Part shown: one piece after another, positions 37,003-45,528 of the stretch
Layout: every line of letters starts with the position of its first letter
Position numbering within the stretch: position 1 is the stretch's first letter
Assembly (NCBI RefSeq): GCF_900128975.1
Contig: NZ_FQVC01000012.1
Coordinates: forward strand, 1-64,000
DNA length: 64,000 nucleotides
Reading direction: 5' to 3'
From: Devosia limi DSM 17137
GTDB taxonomy: Bacteria; Pseudomonadota; Alphaproteobacteria; Rhizobiales; Devosiaceae
Notes under the pieces: model-generated
The model's input: the letters and a program-made list of their open reading frames with translations, nothing else
What the model was told of the DNA's origin: nothing
Databases searched by the model: none
Position numbers and translations under genes: made by a program

Positions 37003-39552
37003 ATGGATTTTCGCATCTCCCCCGACGACCGTGTCGGCTCTTCCACTCAGAAGGGGGGCGATAAACCCGCGCCCGCCAAGCGGAGCGGCTGGGGCAAGGG
37101 GCGCGAACGCGTCGAGCCATCCATGGGCCAGGCCGTTGGCGGCTTTGTCGATGACGAACGCTCGGGCGGTGGCCCAACCGATCCCAAAGGCAAAAAACCG
37201 GCCAAGCCAGCCAGGCGGGGCACCGCCAAGCCGGCCCGCGCGAAAAAGCCACGTCGGCGCTCGCGCACCGGCGGCTTTTTCATGGGTCTCCTGTATTGGG
37301 GCTTCGTGCTCTGCCTGTGGGGCGGCATCGCCGTGGCGGGCGTCATCGTCTATTACGGCGCGCAACTGCCCTCGTCCGATACCTGGGCGATCCCTGATCG
37401 CCCGCCCAATATCCGCATTCTGGCTGCCGATGGCAGCCTGATCTCCAATCGCGGCAAGACCGGCGGCGAAGCCGTGACCTATCGCGAATTGCCCTATTAC
37501 GTGCCCGCCGCGATCATCGCCAGCGAAGACCGGCGCTATATGAGCCATTTCGGCGTCGATCCGATCGGTCTTTTGTCGGTGGCGATTGAATCGGTGCAGG
37601 CGCGTGGCGTCACCCGTGGCGCGTCGACCATCACCCAGCAGGTGGCCAAGAACCTCTTCCTGACCCCCGACCAGACCCTGGGCCGCAAGGTGCAGGAAGC
37701 CATTCTCGCCATCTGGCTGGAGCAGAACTACACCAAGGAAGAGATCCTCGAGCTCTATTTCAACCGCGTCTATTTCGGCGCCGGCGCCACCGGCATCGAA
37801 GCCGCCGCCCAGACCTATTTCGGTGTCTCCGCGCGCAATCTGTCGCTGGGCCAGGCCGCCATGCTGGCCGGCATCCTGCCGGCACCCTCTGCCTATAATC
37901 CCAAGGCCAGCCCGGAGCGCGCCATCGAGCGCCAGCGCCTGACGCTCAATTCCATGGCCCAGGAAGGCTATATCACCGCCGAGGAAGCCGCGGCCGCCCG
38001 CATCGACCCCGACCAGACCGTCCGCACCAAGGTGGCCGGTTCTGAATCCTATGTGGCCGACTGGGTGGAAAGCCTGATGCAGGCCTATATCGGCGACGTG
38101 CAGAAAGACGTGATCGTCGAGACCACGCTGGATTGGCGCCTGCAGAAGGAAGCCGAAGTCATTGTGCGCGAAATGGTTGCCTCCGAAGGCCCCAAGCGCA
38201 AGTTCAATCAAGGCGCCCTCGTGGCCATGGATGTCGATGGCACCATTCGCGCCATGGTGGGCGGGGTGGACTATCAGACCAGCCAGTATAATCGCGCCGT
38301 CACCGCCAAGCGTCAGCCTGGCTCGGCCTTCAAGCCCTTCGTCTATCTGGCCGCCATGGAAAAGGGCTATACGCCCGATACCCTGGCCGAGGATTCCCAG
38401 TTCGATTACAATGGCTGGAGCCCGCGCAACGCCTCGCGCAAATATGCCGGGACCGTCACCCTGCGGCAGGGTCTGGCCTATTCGCTCAATACCATCTCGG
38501 CCCGTCTGGCCATCGACGTCACCCCGCAGGCGGTTATCGACGCAGCCATGCGCATGGGCATCTCCTCGCCGATGACGGCGGTGCCCTCGATCGCGCTGGG
38601 CACCCAGGAAGTGAACCTGCTCGAACTCACCAGCGCCTATGCGCCCTTCGCCAATGGCGGCATGGGGGTGATCCCCAATGTGATCACCCGCATCAAGACC
38701 GTCGATGGCGACGTCCTCTACGAGGCCAGCAATGCCGGGCCCGGTCAGGTGATCGCACCCGACGTGCTGGCCGAAATGAACGACATGCTCAAGACCGCCG
38801 TGGAAGTGGGCACCGGGCGCGGCGCCAACCTCAATGGCTGGCCCATTGCCGGCAAGACCGGCACCACCAATGACTCCAAGGACGCCCTGTTCGTTGGCTA
38901 CACGTCCCGCATGGTCACCGGCGTCTGGCTGGGCAATGACGACAATACCAGGACCTCGCTATCGGGCGGTAACGTTCCGGTCGCCATCTGGAGCGCCTTC
39001 ATGACCAAGGCGCACCAGGGCCTGGAGGTCGCCGATATCCCGGGTGGCGTGACGTCGGCCAATCAGCTGCTTGTCCAGCAGGTCATCGATCCGGCCACCG
39101 GCTATGCCGTGATCGACCCCAATACCGGGGTGCCAATGGTGCAGTATATCGATCCGGCCACCGGCCAGCCGGTTGCCAATCCTGCCGCAACGGCTGGCGA
39201 GGCGATCGACCCCGCCACCGGCCAGGCGCCGCTGCAGGCCCAGTTCGATCCCCAGACCGGCATGCCGATCCAGGTCCAGCCCGAAGCCGCGCCGCAGGGC
39301 GGTGGCTTCCAGGTGGATCCGGCGACCGGCCTCGTGATCATCCCCGGTCAGCCGAGCGATCCCGTCGCCCAGCAGGGGGTGCCGATCGATCCCAATACCG
39401 GCCAGCCACTGCAGGTGATGATCGACCCGGCCACGGGCCAGCAGGTCTACGTGACCAGCACGCCAGTCCCGCCGCAACCGATCCAGCAGCAGCCCGTCTA
39501 CGAAAGCGCGCCGGCCCAGCGCACGCTGATGGACCTGATCTTCGGGCAGTAA
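37003..39552 (+). CDS. mrcA: Penicillin-binding protein 1A with a DPxTG-repeat tail
   Basis: Bifunctional peptidoglycan glycosyltransferase/transpeptidase. The 849-residue product has a long basic cytoplasmic tail (about 1-90, Lys/Arg/Pro-rich), one membrane segment (about 92-116), a GT51 domain (SEDRRYMSHFGVD, RGASTITQQVAKNLFL) and a transpeptidase domain with SAFK (Ser441), SLN (Ser494) and KTGTT (Lys618). After the transpeptidase, residues about 694-812 carry eight copies of a DP(A/N/Q)TG motif spaced 10 to 30 residues, rich in Gln and Pro. The tail should be periplasmic. A CtrA-like site lies upstream. Confidence 0.95.
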   Translation: MDFRISPDDRVGSSTQKGGDKPAPAKRSGWGKGRERVEPSMGQAVGGFVDDERSGGGPTDPKGKKPAKPARRGTAKPARAKKPRRRSRTGGFFMGLLYWGFVLCLWGGIAVAGVIVYYGAQLPSSDTWAIPDRPPNIRILAADGSLISNRGKTGGEAVTYRELPYYVPAAIIASEDRRYMSHFGVDPIGLLSVAIESVQARGVTRGASTITQQVAKNLFLTPDQTLGRKVQEAILAIWLEQNYTKEEILELYFNRVYFGAGATGIEAAAQTYFGVSARNLSLGQAAMLAGILPAPSAYNPKASPERAIERQRLTLNSMAQEGYITAEEAAAARIDPDQTVRTKVAGSESYVADWVESLMQAYIGDVQKDVIVETTLDWRLQKEAEVIVREMVASEGPKRKFNQGALVAMDVDGTIRAMVGGVDYQTSQYNRAVTAKRQPGSAFKPFVYLAAMEKGYTPDTLAEDSQFDYNGWSPRNASRKYAGTVTLRQGLAYSLNTISARLAIDVTPQAVIDAAMRMGISSPMTAVPSIALGTQEVNLLELTSAYAPFANGGMGVIPNVITRIKTVDGDVLYEASNAGPGQVIAPDVLAEMNDMLKTAVEVGTGRGANLNGWPIAGKTGTTNDSKDALFVGYTSRMVTGVWLGNDDNTRTSLSGGNVPVAIWSAFMTKAHQGLEVADIPGGVTSANQLLVQQVIDPATGYAVIDPNTGVPMVQYIDPATGQPVANPAATAGEAIDPATGQAPLQAQFDPQTGMPIQVQPEAAPQGGGFQVDPATGLVIIPGQPSDPVAQQGVPIDPNTGQPLQVMIDPATGQQVYVTSTPVPPQPIQQQPVYESAPAQRTLMDLIFGQ

Positions 39553-39671
39553 GGGCTTGTGGATAGTTTTGGGGGACGGCGGGTCGTGTGCTCGCCGTCC
39601 CCTTTGCATTTTTGGGCCGTGCCTAGGCCTGTCTATGCTACGCCCGCACCCATTCCCACCACGCCCACCGA

Positions 39672-39750
39672 GTCATTCCCGCGAAGGCGGGAATCCATTC
39701 TTGCTAAGTATGGGACTTGAAGAATGGATTCCCGCCTTCGCGGGAATGAC
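39672..39750. repeat. Type A REPIN, variant with matched changes
   Basis: GTCATTCCCGCGAAGGCGGG and CCCGCCTTCGCGGGAATGAC face each other across about 39 bases. Both arms differ from the other Type A elements at the same position (AAG/CTT for CAG/CTG), so pairing is preserved. Confidence 0.85.
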
Positions 39751-39827
39751 TCCGGGATGAGTTGAGGGTCCAGGGGCGAGCCATTTCCGGGCGCGATCTT
39801 CCAGTCGCCAGCCCTCATCCACACCAG

Positions 39828-39910
39828 GCGGCCCATGGGCTTGACCCCTTGGCCACTCTCCATTCGGCACAAGCGGTGAGTGATCCCCGGGTCAAGCCCG
39901 GGGACAGCAC
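39828..39910. repeat. Type C paired inverted repeat
   Basis: GCGGCCCATGGGCTTGACCC with a decayed return arm, loop with TTCGGCAC, then GATCCCCGGGTCAAGCCCGG and GGACAGC. Confidence 0.75.
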
Positions 39911-40003
39911 GGTGTTTGCTGCAGGGGCAGGCGAGGGCTCTTAAGGGAGAGGCAAAGACGGCACGCGCGATATCAACGCCCCGTCACCCGCGCAACGCCA
40001 AAC

Positions 40004-40744
40004 TCACTCCGCCCCATACGCCATCAGCTGCCGTCCATGCGCTTTGAGCCACGCACGCCCGCGCTCCATGTCCGGCAGGGTGCGCGCCACCGTGGCCCAG
40101 AACGCAGCGGAGTGGTTCATCTCCACCAGATGGGCCACTTCATGGGCCGCCACATAATCGAGGACGAATTCGGGCGCCAATACCAGCCGCCAATTGTAGT
40201 TGAGATTGCCGCTCGACGAACAGGAACCCCAGCGGCTGGACTGGCTGCGCATCTTGACCGATTTGACTGTCACGCCCAGCCTTGTGGCATGAATGGCGGT
40301 CTGCCGGGTGAGATCGATGGCCGCCTGTTCCTTGAGCCAGTCGGTCAGCCGCCGCGCCTGATGCGCTGGCTCGCCGGGGACCAGCAGCGTCGGCATCTCG
40401 GTATCGAGGGCGAGTTCGACCCGACCACGCAGCCTGCCGGTGCCGACAATGGCGTGGTCGATGCCGCGCAGTGGCACCACCGCGCCATCGGCAAAGCTCA
40501 CCTGCACCGCCGCCCGCTTCAGCCGCGCCGCCAGCCAGTTGGCCTGCCGGTGCAGGAACGCCTCGGCATCGGGCCAGCGCCCATGCGGCGGTAGCGTCAG
40601 CACCGGCCCGCCACTATGGGGGATCGACAGCCGATAGCTGCGCGCCCGCGCATGAATGCGCACCGTCACGCTGACCAGCCGTCCATCGACGCTGATTTCG
40701 GTCGAGGCCGGAATCTTGGGCTTGGCTTTGAAGAACAGGTTCAT
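40004..40744 (-). CDS. YgjP-like (DUF45/M48-type) metallopeptidase
   Basis: A 246-residue protein of the YgjP/WLM-SprT-like family. The C-terminal half has the zinc motif HEVAHLVEMNHS (HExxH plus a downstream His), and SSRWGSCSSSGNLNYNWRL, the RWGSC block that marks this family. No signal peptide is visible, so it is likely cytoplasmic. The role is unclear; some members sit near restriction or DNA-repair genes, which is not so here. The start MNLFFKAKPKIP at 40744 is the first plausible ATG. Confidence 0.86.
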   Translation of the reverse strand: MNLFFKAKPKIPASTEISVDGRLVSVTVRIHARARSYRLSIPHSGGPVLTLPPHGRWPDAEAFLHRQANWLAARLKRAAVQVSFADGAVVPLRGIDHAIVGTGRLRGRVELALDTEMPTLLVPGEPAHQARRLTDWLKEQAAIDLTRQTAIHATRLGVTVKSVKMRSQSSRWGSCSSSGNLNYNWRLVLAPEFVLDYVAAHEVAHLVEMNHSAAFWATVARTLPDMERGRAWLKAHGRQLMAYGAE

Positions 40745-40876
40745 CGGATCCGCAGAATCATTGGGGTCAGTTTACCGCGTCTTGGGCCATGGCCCCAGCC
40801 CCGCTGGGACACAGCATCGTGCGGACAGCGTGGCGCCGATAATGCGCGGGCGCGAAACGCCACGCTCTCCCCCATC

Positions 40877-40952
40877 GTCATCACCCGGCTTGTCCGGGTG
40901 ATCCATCTTGCACTGAGACAGGTGGATTGCCCGGACAAGCCGGGCAATGACG
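40877..40952. repeat. Type B paired inverted repeat
   Basis: GTCATCACCCGGCTTGTCCG and its closing GGGTGAT, about 18 bases, then GATTGCCCGGACAAGCCGGG with CAATGACGG. It has the same architecture as 1213-1283 in inverse order. Confidence 0.8.
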
Positions 40953-41010
40953 GTGTGGAGGGGGCCGGGGCTTGTCTCAACAAGAGCGGTGCGCGCCGCG
41001 CCAAAATGCC

Positions 41011-41044
41011 AAAAAACAAAAAAAGGCGCCCCGGTGGGGGCGCC
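41011..41044 (-). terminator. Rho-independent terminator of the DUF2852 gene
   Basis: On the minus strand, stem GGCGCCCC / GGGGCGCC with a 4-base loop is followed by TTTTTTTGTTTTTT. Confidence 0.9.
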
Positions 41045-41106
41045 AGTGGCTCAATCGTTATAGGGGGACGACTGGCTTCAGGAGGAGAAGGTCAGGCGGG
41101 TTGGGA

Positions 41107-41592
41107 TCAGGTATTCTGGCCCCAGCTGCCGCCATTGTCGGAATTATCGGTCTTCTTGTCGCCGTTCTGGTCGCCAAAGCCCTGGCGGCTGCCGCGGCGT
41201 TCGTTCATGAAACGATCGAATTCTTCGCGGTCCTTGGCCTTGTTGAGGTTGGCCATATATTCATGGAAGGCCTCAATTTCGGCGTCGAGCCGGGCGCGCT
41301 CTTCTTCGAGGCGCTTCAGCTGTTCGGCACGGTAATCGTCGAAGGCGGCATTGCCGCTTGAGGTCGAGGCATAGCGGTGGCCGCTAAAGCCCGAACGATT
41401 GCTGTTCGAGGTGCACCACGAGCGGCCCTTGTTGAAGTAGCCCTGGGCTTTTTCGGCGGAGCCGCCGAATTTTTCACCCCAGATGATGTAGCCAAGCACG
41501 GCCAGACCCAGCGGCCAGAAGATGATGAAGCCGAGGACCATGAGGGCAATGGTCAAGGGGGACCATTGAGGTTTGATGATTGCTGTGTTCAT
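41107..41592 (-). CDS. DUF2852 membrane protein
   Basis: A 161-residue protein. After KPQWSP comes one long hydrophobic segment (LTIALMVLGFIIFWPLGLAVLGYIIWGEKF), which probably forms one or two membrane passes, then a Ser/Asn-rich linker with SGNAAFDDYRAEQLKRLEEE and a charged coiled-coil-like helix to EEFDRFM. This layout is DUF2852, an alphaproteobacterial family of unknown function. ATG 41592 has GGGAGAG upstream. It is monocistronic, with a strong terminator, and divergent from regB. Confidence 0.87.
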   Translation of the reverse strand: MNTAIIKPQWSPLTIALMVLGFIIFWPLGLAVLGYIIWGEKFGGSAEKAQGYFNKGRSWCTSNSNRSGFSGHRYASTSSGNAAFDDYRAEQLKRLEEERARLDAEIEAFHEYMANLNKAKDREEFDRFMNERRGSRQGFGDQNGDKKTDNSDNGGSWGQNT

Positions 41593-41737
41593 TTCGAAAA
41601 CTCTCCCAGTCACGATGAACTTTAAGTGGCCCCGTGCTAGGCAGGATCAAGCATGTGCCCATCACTTTTTTCCTCTTGAAATGAAAATCGACAATTCCCA
41701 TGCGCGCAAGAAAACCAGCATGCTGGCAGGCTGAACG

Positions 41738-43057
41738 ATGAGTTTGACCCAGGCCGACGGCCTTCCCCTGCCCTCCACCTGGCGTCCGCTGCGCCTGGAA
41801 ACCCTGGTTTTGCTGCGCTGGCTGGCCATTGGCGGCCAGACCATCGGCGTGCTGTTCGTCGCCTTTGGCCTGGGATTTCCGGTCCCGCTGCTCGAATGCT
41901 TCGTGCTGATCGGCCTTTCCGTCGGGCTCAATCTCTGGCTGATCCTGCGCTTTGGCGCTGCGCATCGCCCCTCATCGCTGTTCGCCGCCAGCCAGATTGC
42001 CTTTGATTGCCTGCAATTGGGGGGGCTGCTGGCGTTGACCGGCGGGCTGCACAATCCCTTCTCGCTGCTGCTGCTGGCCCCGGTTGCCGTTTCGGCGACG
42101 ACGCTGCCACAGCGGGCGACGTTCCTGATTGCGGGGATCGCCGCCATCATCGCCTCGATCCTGTCGGTCTGGCATTGGCCGCTGCCCTGGGCGCCGGGCG
42201 AGCGCATCGTCTTCAACCGCATCTATGTCATCGGCATCTGGGTTTCGATCATCTGCGGCGTGGTGTTCATCACCGCCTATATTACCCGCGTTGCCCATGA
42301 AGCCCGCCAGATCGCCGATGCATTGGCGGCCACCGAACTGGCGCTGTCGCGCAAGGAGCAGCTGAGCGCGCTGGATGGCCTCGCCGCCGCCGCCGCCCAT
42401 GAATTGGGCACGCCGCTCTCCACCATTGCCCTGGCCGCCAAGGAAATGCGCGCCGAAGCCGAGCCGGGCAGCGATCTGGCCGATGACGTCGAACTGATCA
42501 TCCAGCAGGCGGCCCGCTGCCGCGCCATTCTCGCCAAGCTGCGCAATCTGGGCCCTGATGGCGGCGACCCCTTTGCCCAGGTGCCGCTGACGGATCTGTT
42601 GGCCGAAGTTGCCCGCCCCAATGAAAGCCGTGGCAAGGCAATCCTGTTCTATTACGAGCAGGCGACCGGTCCAGAGCCAGTGTTCCAGCGCAGCGTCGGC
42701 CTGCTCTATGGGCTGGGCAATCTGATCGAGAACGCCACCGACTTTGCCCACCAGACCGTGCGGATCGAGGCCAGTTGGGACCAGGCCGCCATCTCGGTAT
42801 CGATCACCGATGACGGCCCCGGTTTTGCGCCGGAACTCATCGCCCGGCTGGGCGAGCCCTATCTCACAAGCCGTCCACGCGACCCGCAGGGCGCCGATGC
42901 GCATAAGCCCGGTGGCTTGGGGCTGGGTATTTTTATCGCCAAGACCCTGCTGGAGCGAACCGGCGCACGGCTGGCCTTCCAGAACATCTCGCCCAATGGC
43001 CATGCCCAGGTGCGCATCGTCTGGCCGCGGGAGGCGATTGAGCCGAAGACCCGCTGA
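41738..43057 (+). CDS. regB: Redox-sensing histidine kinase RegB/ActS
   Basis: Global redox sensor of alphaproteobacteria. The 439-residue product has six hydrophobic membrane segments, with the ubiquinone-binding heptapeptide GGLHNPF between two of them, the H-box AAAAHELGTPLSTIALAAKE (His about 220), the redox-active Cys in QQAARCRAIL (about 261), then N-, G- and ATP-binding motifs (NLIENATDFA, DDGPGFAPE, GLGLGIFIAKTLL). All the RegB-specific sensors are present. regA follows 71 bases downstream. Confidence 0.94.
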   Translation: MSLTQADGLPLPSTWRPLRLETLVLLRWLAIGGQTIGVLFVAFGLGFPVPLLECFVLIGLSVGLNLWLILRFGAAHRPSSLFAASQIAFDCLQLGGLLALTGGLHNPFSLLLLAPVAVSATTLPQRATFLIAGIAAIIASILSVWHWPLPWAPGERIVFNRIYVIGIWVSIICGVVFITAYITRVAHEARQIADALAATELALSRKEQLSALDGLAAAAAHELGTPLSTIALAAKEMRAEAEPGSDLADDVELIIQQAARCRAILAKLRNLGPDGGDPFAQVPLTDLLAEVARPNESRGKAILFYYEQATGPEPVFQRSVGLLYGLGNLIENATDFAHQTVRIEASWDQAAISVSITDDGPGFAPELIARLGEPYLTSRPRDPQGADAHKPGGLGLGIFIAKTLLERTGARLAFQNISPNGHAQVRIVWPREAIEPKTR

Positions 43058-43092
43058 AACAATTGTGCCGCAGTCAAAATTGCGCGTCTGTT

Positions 43093-43121
43093 TTGACGTT
43101 TGCAGCACAAACGCCTATGTG
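43093..43121 (+). promoter_or_regulatory. Candidate regA promoter
   Basis: TTGACG (43093-43098), a 17-base spacer, then TATGTG (43116-43121). The predicted +1 falls at about 43128, next to the ATG at 43129, so the transcript would be nearly leaderless. Confidence 0.4.
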
Positions 43122-43128
43122 AGTGGCC

Positions 43129-43680
43129 ATGAGCACGATCGAAGACCTTCTCGCGACCGACCCCAGCCTGCTGCTTGTTGATGACGACGCAGCCTTTCTT
43201 TCGCGCCTCGAACGCGCCATGGCGCGGCGGGGTTTTGACGTGCGGATCGCTGGCAGCGTTGCCGACGGCCTCGCCGCAGTCGCCGAAAAGCCGCCCGCCT
43301 ATGCCGTGGTCGACCTGCGGCTGGAAGATGGCAACGGGCTCGAAGTGGTCTCGGCGCTGCACCAGAAGCGTCCCGATGCCCGCGCCGTGGTGCTGACGGG
43401 CTATGGCAATATCGCCACGGCAGTCACAGCAGTAAAGCTCGGCGCCATCGATTATCTGAGCAAGCCCGCCGACGCCGATGATGTCATCAATGCCCTGCTG
43501 GCCACGGGCGAAGACAAGCCCGAGCCGCCGGAAAACCCGATGTCGGCCGATCGCGTCCGCTGGGAACATATCCAGCGGGTCTACGAATTGTGCGATCGCA
43601 ATGTCTCGGAAACGGCACGCCGCCTCAACATGCACCGCCGCACCCTGCAGCGCATTCTCGCCAAGCGCGCCCCGCGCTAG
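43129..43680 (+). CDS. regA: Redox response regulator RegA/ActR
   Basis: Partner of RegB; controls energy-generating and redox-balancing genes. The 183-residue product has a receiver domain (LLLVDDDAAFLSRLE, phospho-Asp in YAVVDLRLEDGNG, VLTGYGNIATAV, DYLSKPADADD) and a short Pro-containing linker (KPEPPENP), then the Fis-type helix-turn-helix VYELCDRNVSETARRLNMHRRTLQRIL, a nearly invariant RegA/ActR/PrrA sequence. A GTG two codons upstream is an alternative start. A terminator follows. Confidence 0.95.
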   Translation: MSTIEDLLATDPSLLLVDDDAAFLSRLERAMARRGFDVRIAGSVADGLAAVAEKPPAYAVVDLRLEDGNGLEVVSALHQKRPDARAVVLTGYGNIATAVTAVKLGAIDYLSKPADADDVINALLATGEDKPEPPENPMSADRVRWEHIQRVYELCDRNVSETARRLNMHRRTLQRILAKRAPR

Positions 43681-43706
43681 GGGTCTTGGTCCTGCCGAAA
43701 TGTTGT

Positions 43707-43741
43707 CACCCTCGGGCGGAGTCCGGGGGTGTTTTGTTGTT
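43707..43741 (+). terminator. Terminator of regA
   Basis: Stem CACCCTCGG / CCGGGGGTG (one G-T pair) with a 7-base loop, followed by TTTTGTTGTT. Confidence 0.65.
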
Positions 43742-43856
43742 CGGTGATGGGTACGACGCGCCCATGCAAACAGTGCTCCGCGCCCCCCGGCTTGTTGCCC
43801 TTTCACTTGAGTGACACACTCCCCGCACAACACTGCGAAAAACCGAGGAGTTGCCG

Positions 43857-45518
43857 ATGACTGTCACCCTGCATTTCCATGGTGCGGCGGGCACCGTTAC
43901 GGGCTCCTGTTATCGCATCGTGCATCCGGGCGGACAGTTCCTCGTCGATTGTGGCCTGTTCCAGGGCAATAAGAGCGTCCGCGATCTCAATCTCAAGTCG
44001 ACGCCATTCGACCCAAAGGCGATCGATTTCCTGCTGCTGACCCATGCCCATATCGATCACGCCGGGCTCCTGCCCAAGCTCTATCGCGAAGGTTGGCGCG
44101 GGCCGATGTGGATGACCGAGCCGACGGCGGGCCTTCTGGAATATCTCCTGCCCGACAGCGCCGGCATCCAGGAAAGCGAGGCCGAGCGCGAGACCAAGAA
44201 GCGCGGGCGCCGCGGCGAGGAGCCGGCCAAGCCACTCTATCAGATGGAAGACGCCAATGAGGCGCTGCAGCATCGCAAGACCTGCGCCTATGGCGAATGG
44301 ATCACCCCCGGTCCCGGCGTGCGCGCCCGCTTCTGGAATGCCGGCCATATCATTGGCTCGGCCTCCATCGAGCTTGAGGTCAATGACAGCAATGGCAAGC
44401 CGATCCGGCTGCTGTTCTCGGGCGATATCGGGCCCGATGAAAAGGTCTTCTACAACGAGCCCGAAGGTCCGGCGGGCTTTGACTACATCCTCTGCGAAAG
44501 TACCTATGGTGGCCGCGAGCGGGTGGATTATACGCTGGTGCAGCGGCGCGAAGTGCTCAAGGGCGAGATCAATGACGCCCTGGCACGCGGCGGTAATCTG
44601 GTCATTCCCGCCTTTGCCGTCGAGCGCAGCCAGGAGCTGCTGCACGATATTGGCTATCTGATCAAGACTGGCGATATCGACCCCAAGCTGGTGTTTCTCG
44701 ATAGCCCGCTGGCCAGCAAGGTCACCGGCGTCTACCGAAAATATTCAAAGATGTTCGAGGACGTCGAGCTGGGCGCCGACGAACTGTTCAACGATCCGCG
44801 TTTCCGCATTGTCGAGGCGGTCGAGGAGAGCAAGGCGATCAACGCCATTCGGGGCGGCGCCATCATCATGTCGGCCTCGGGCATGGCCGATGCCGGGCGC
44901 ATCAAGCACCATCTGCGCAACAATCTGGTGCGCTCCAATGCCACCGTGCTGTTTGTCGGCTATCAGGCGCCGGGCACGCTGGGCCAGATCATCCTGTCGG
45001 GCGCCAAGGAAGTGCGCATTCATGGCACTTTGGTGCCGGTGCGCGCCCGCATCCGTTCCATGGGCAATTACTCTGCCCATGCCGATCATTCCGAGCTGAT
45101 GGCCTGGATCAAGGCCCGCCTGCCGGCGCATGGCGCCATCTTTCTGACCCATGGCGAGGACGAGGAACGCGCTGCCCTCCGCGCCGCGCTGATCGCCATT
45201 GGCCTTGGCGGCGATCAGGTGATCCTGCCCATGCTCGATGACAGTTTTGAGCTGCGCACCGGCGGCATTGCTGCAGTCCTGCACCCGGCCAAGCCGCGCA
45301 TCGATTACGCACAGATCCCCTCGGACTGGCACAATGCGTTTTCCGATTTCACCATCCGGCTCAGCCAGCGGCTGCAGGCCGGCAGTGATGCCGACAAGCT
45401 GCGCGTCATGCGCGAGCTGCAGGTGCGGCTGGCGCAGCTGGAGGCCGAAAGCCGCGCCGCCAGCGAAAATGCCAGCGCTACGGGTAGTAGCGGTGGCGGG
45501 GAGAAATACGGCGAGTAG
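43857..45518 (+). CDS. MBL-fold beta-CASP metallohydrolase (RNA-processing type)
   Basis: A 553-residue beta-CASP nuclease-like protein. It begins LHFHGAAGTVTGSCYRI and has the zinc motifs THAHIDHAG, NAGHIIGSASIEL and FSGDIGPD, the beta-CASP block (CESTYGGR, RGGNLVIPAFAVERSQEL, SASGMADAGRIKHHL), and the RMMBL C-terminal motif SAHADHSELMAW with FLTHGE. Such proteins resemble the YSH1/CPSF-73-like group; RNA is the likely substrate but that is inference. An insertion at about 105-125 (ERETKKRGRRGEEP) is highly charged. GAGGAG precedes ATG 43857. Confidence 0.9.
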   Translation: MTVTLHFHGAAGTVTGSCYRIVHPGGQFLVDCGLFQGNKSVRDLNLKSTPFDPKAIDFLLLTHAHIDHAGLLPKLYREGWRGPMWMTEPTAGLLEYLLPDSAGIQESEAERETKKRGRRGEEPAKPLYQMEDANEALQHRKTCAYGEWITPGPGVRARFWNAGHIIGSASIELEVNDSNGKPIRLLFSGDIGPDEKVFYNEPEGPAGFDYILCESTYGGRERVDYTLVQRREVLKGEINDALARGGNLVIPAFAVERSQELLHDIGYLIKTGDIDPKLVFLDSPLASKVTGVYRKYSKMFEDVELGADELFNDPRFRIVEAVEESKAINAIRGGAIIMSASGMADAGRIKHHLRNNLVRSNATVLFVGYQAPGTLGQIILSGAKEVRIHGTLVPVRARIRSMGNYSAHADHSELMAWIKARLPAHGAIFLTHGEDEERAALRAALIAIGLGGDQVILPMLDDSFELRTGGIAAVLHPAKPRIDYAQIPSDWHNAFSDFTIRLSQRLQAGSDADKLRVMRELQVRLAQLEAESRAASENASATGSSGGGEKYGE

Positions 45519-45528
45519 GTCGCCGACC

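Larger units (their letters stand above)
39553..40003. other. PBP1A-YgjP convergent spacer, repeats only
   Basis: 451 bases with no supported gene. It holds a Type A REPIN and a Type C pair. Short frames of 60-80 codons are repeat translations. Confidence 0.7.
40745..41106. other. Spacer between YgjP-like and DUF2852 genes
   Basis: 362 bases with no supported gene. It holds a Type B pair (40877-40952) and the terminator of the DUF2852 gene (41011-41044, minus strand). Confidence 0.7.

Noticed and set aside
36922..38211. A 429-codon open frame antisense to PBP1A, starting within its transpeptidase region
   Set aside because: Gly/His-rich reverse-frame product over a domain-complete PBP1A.
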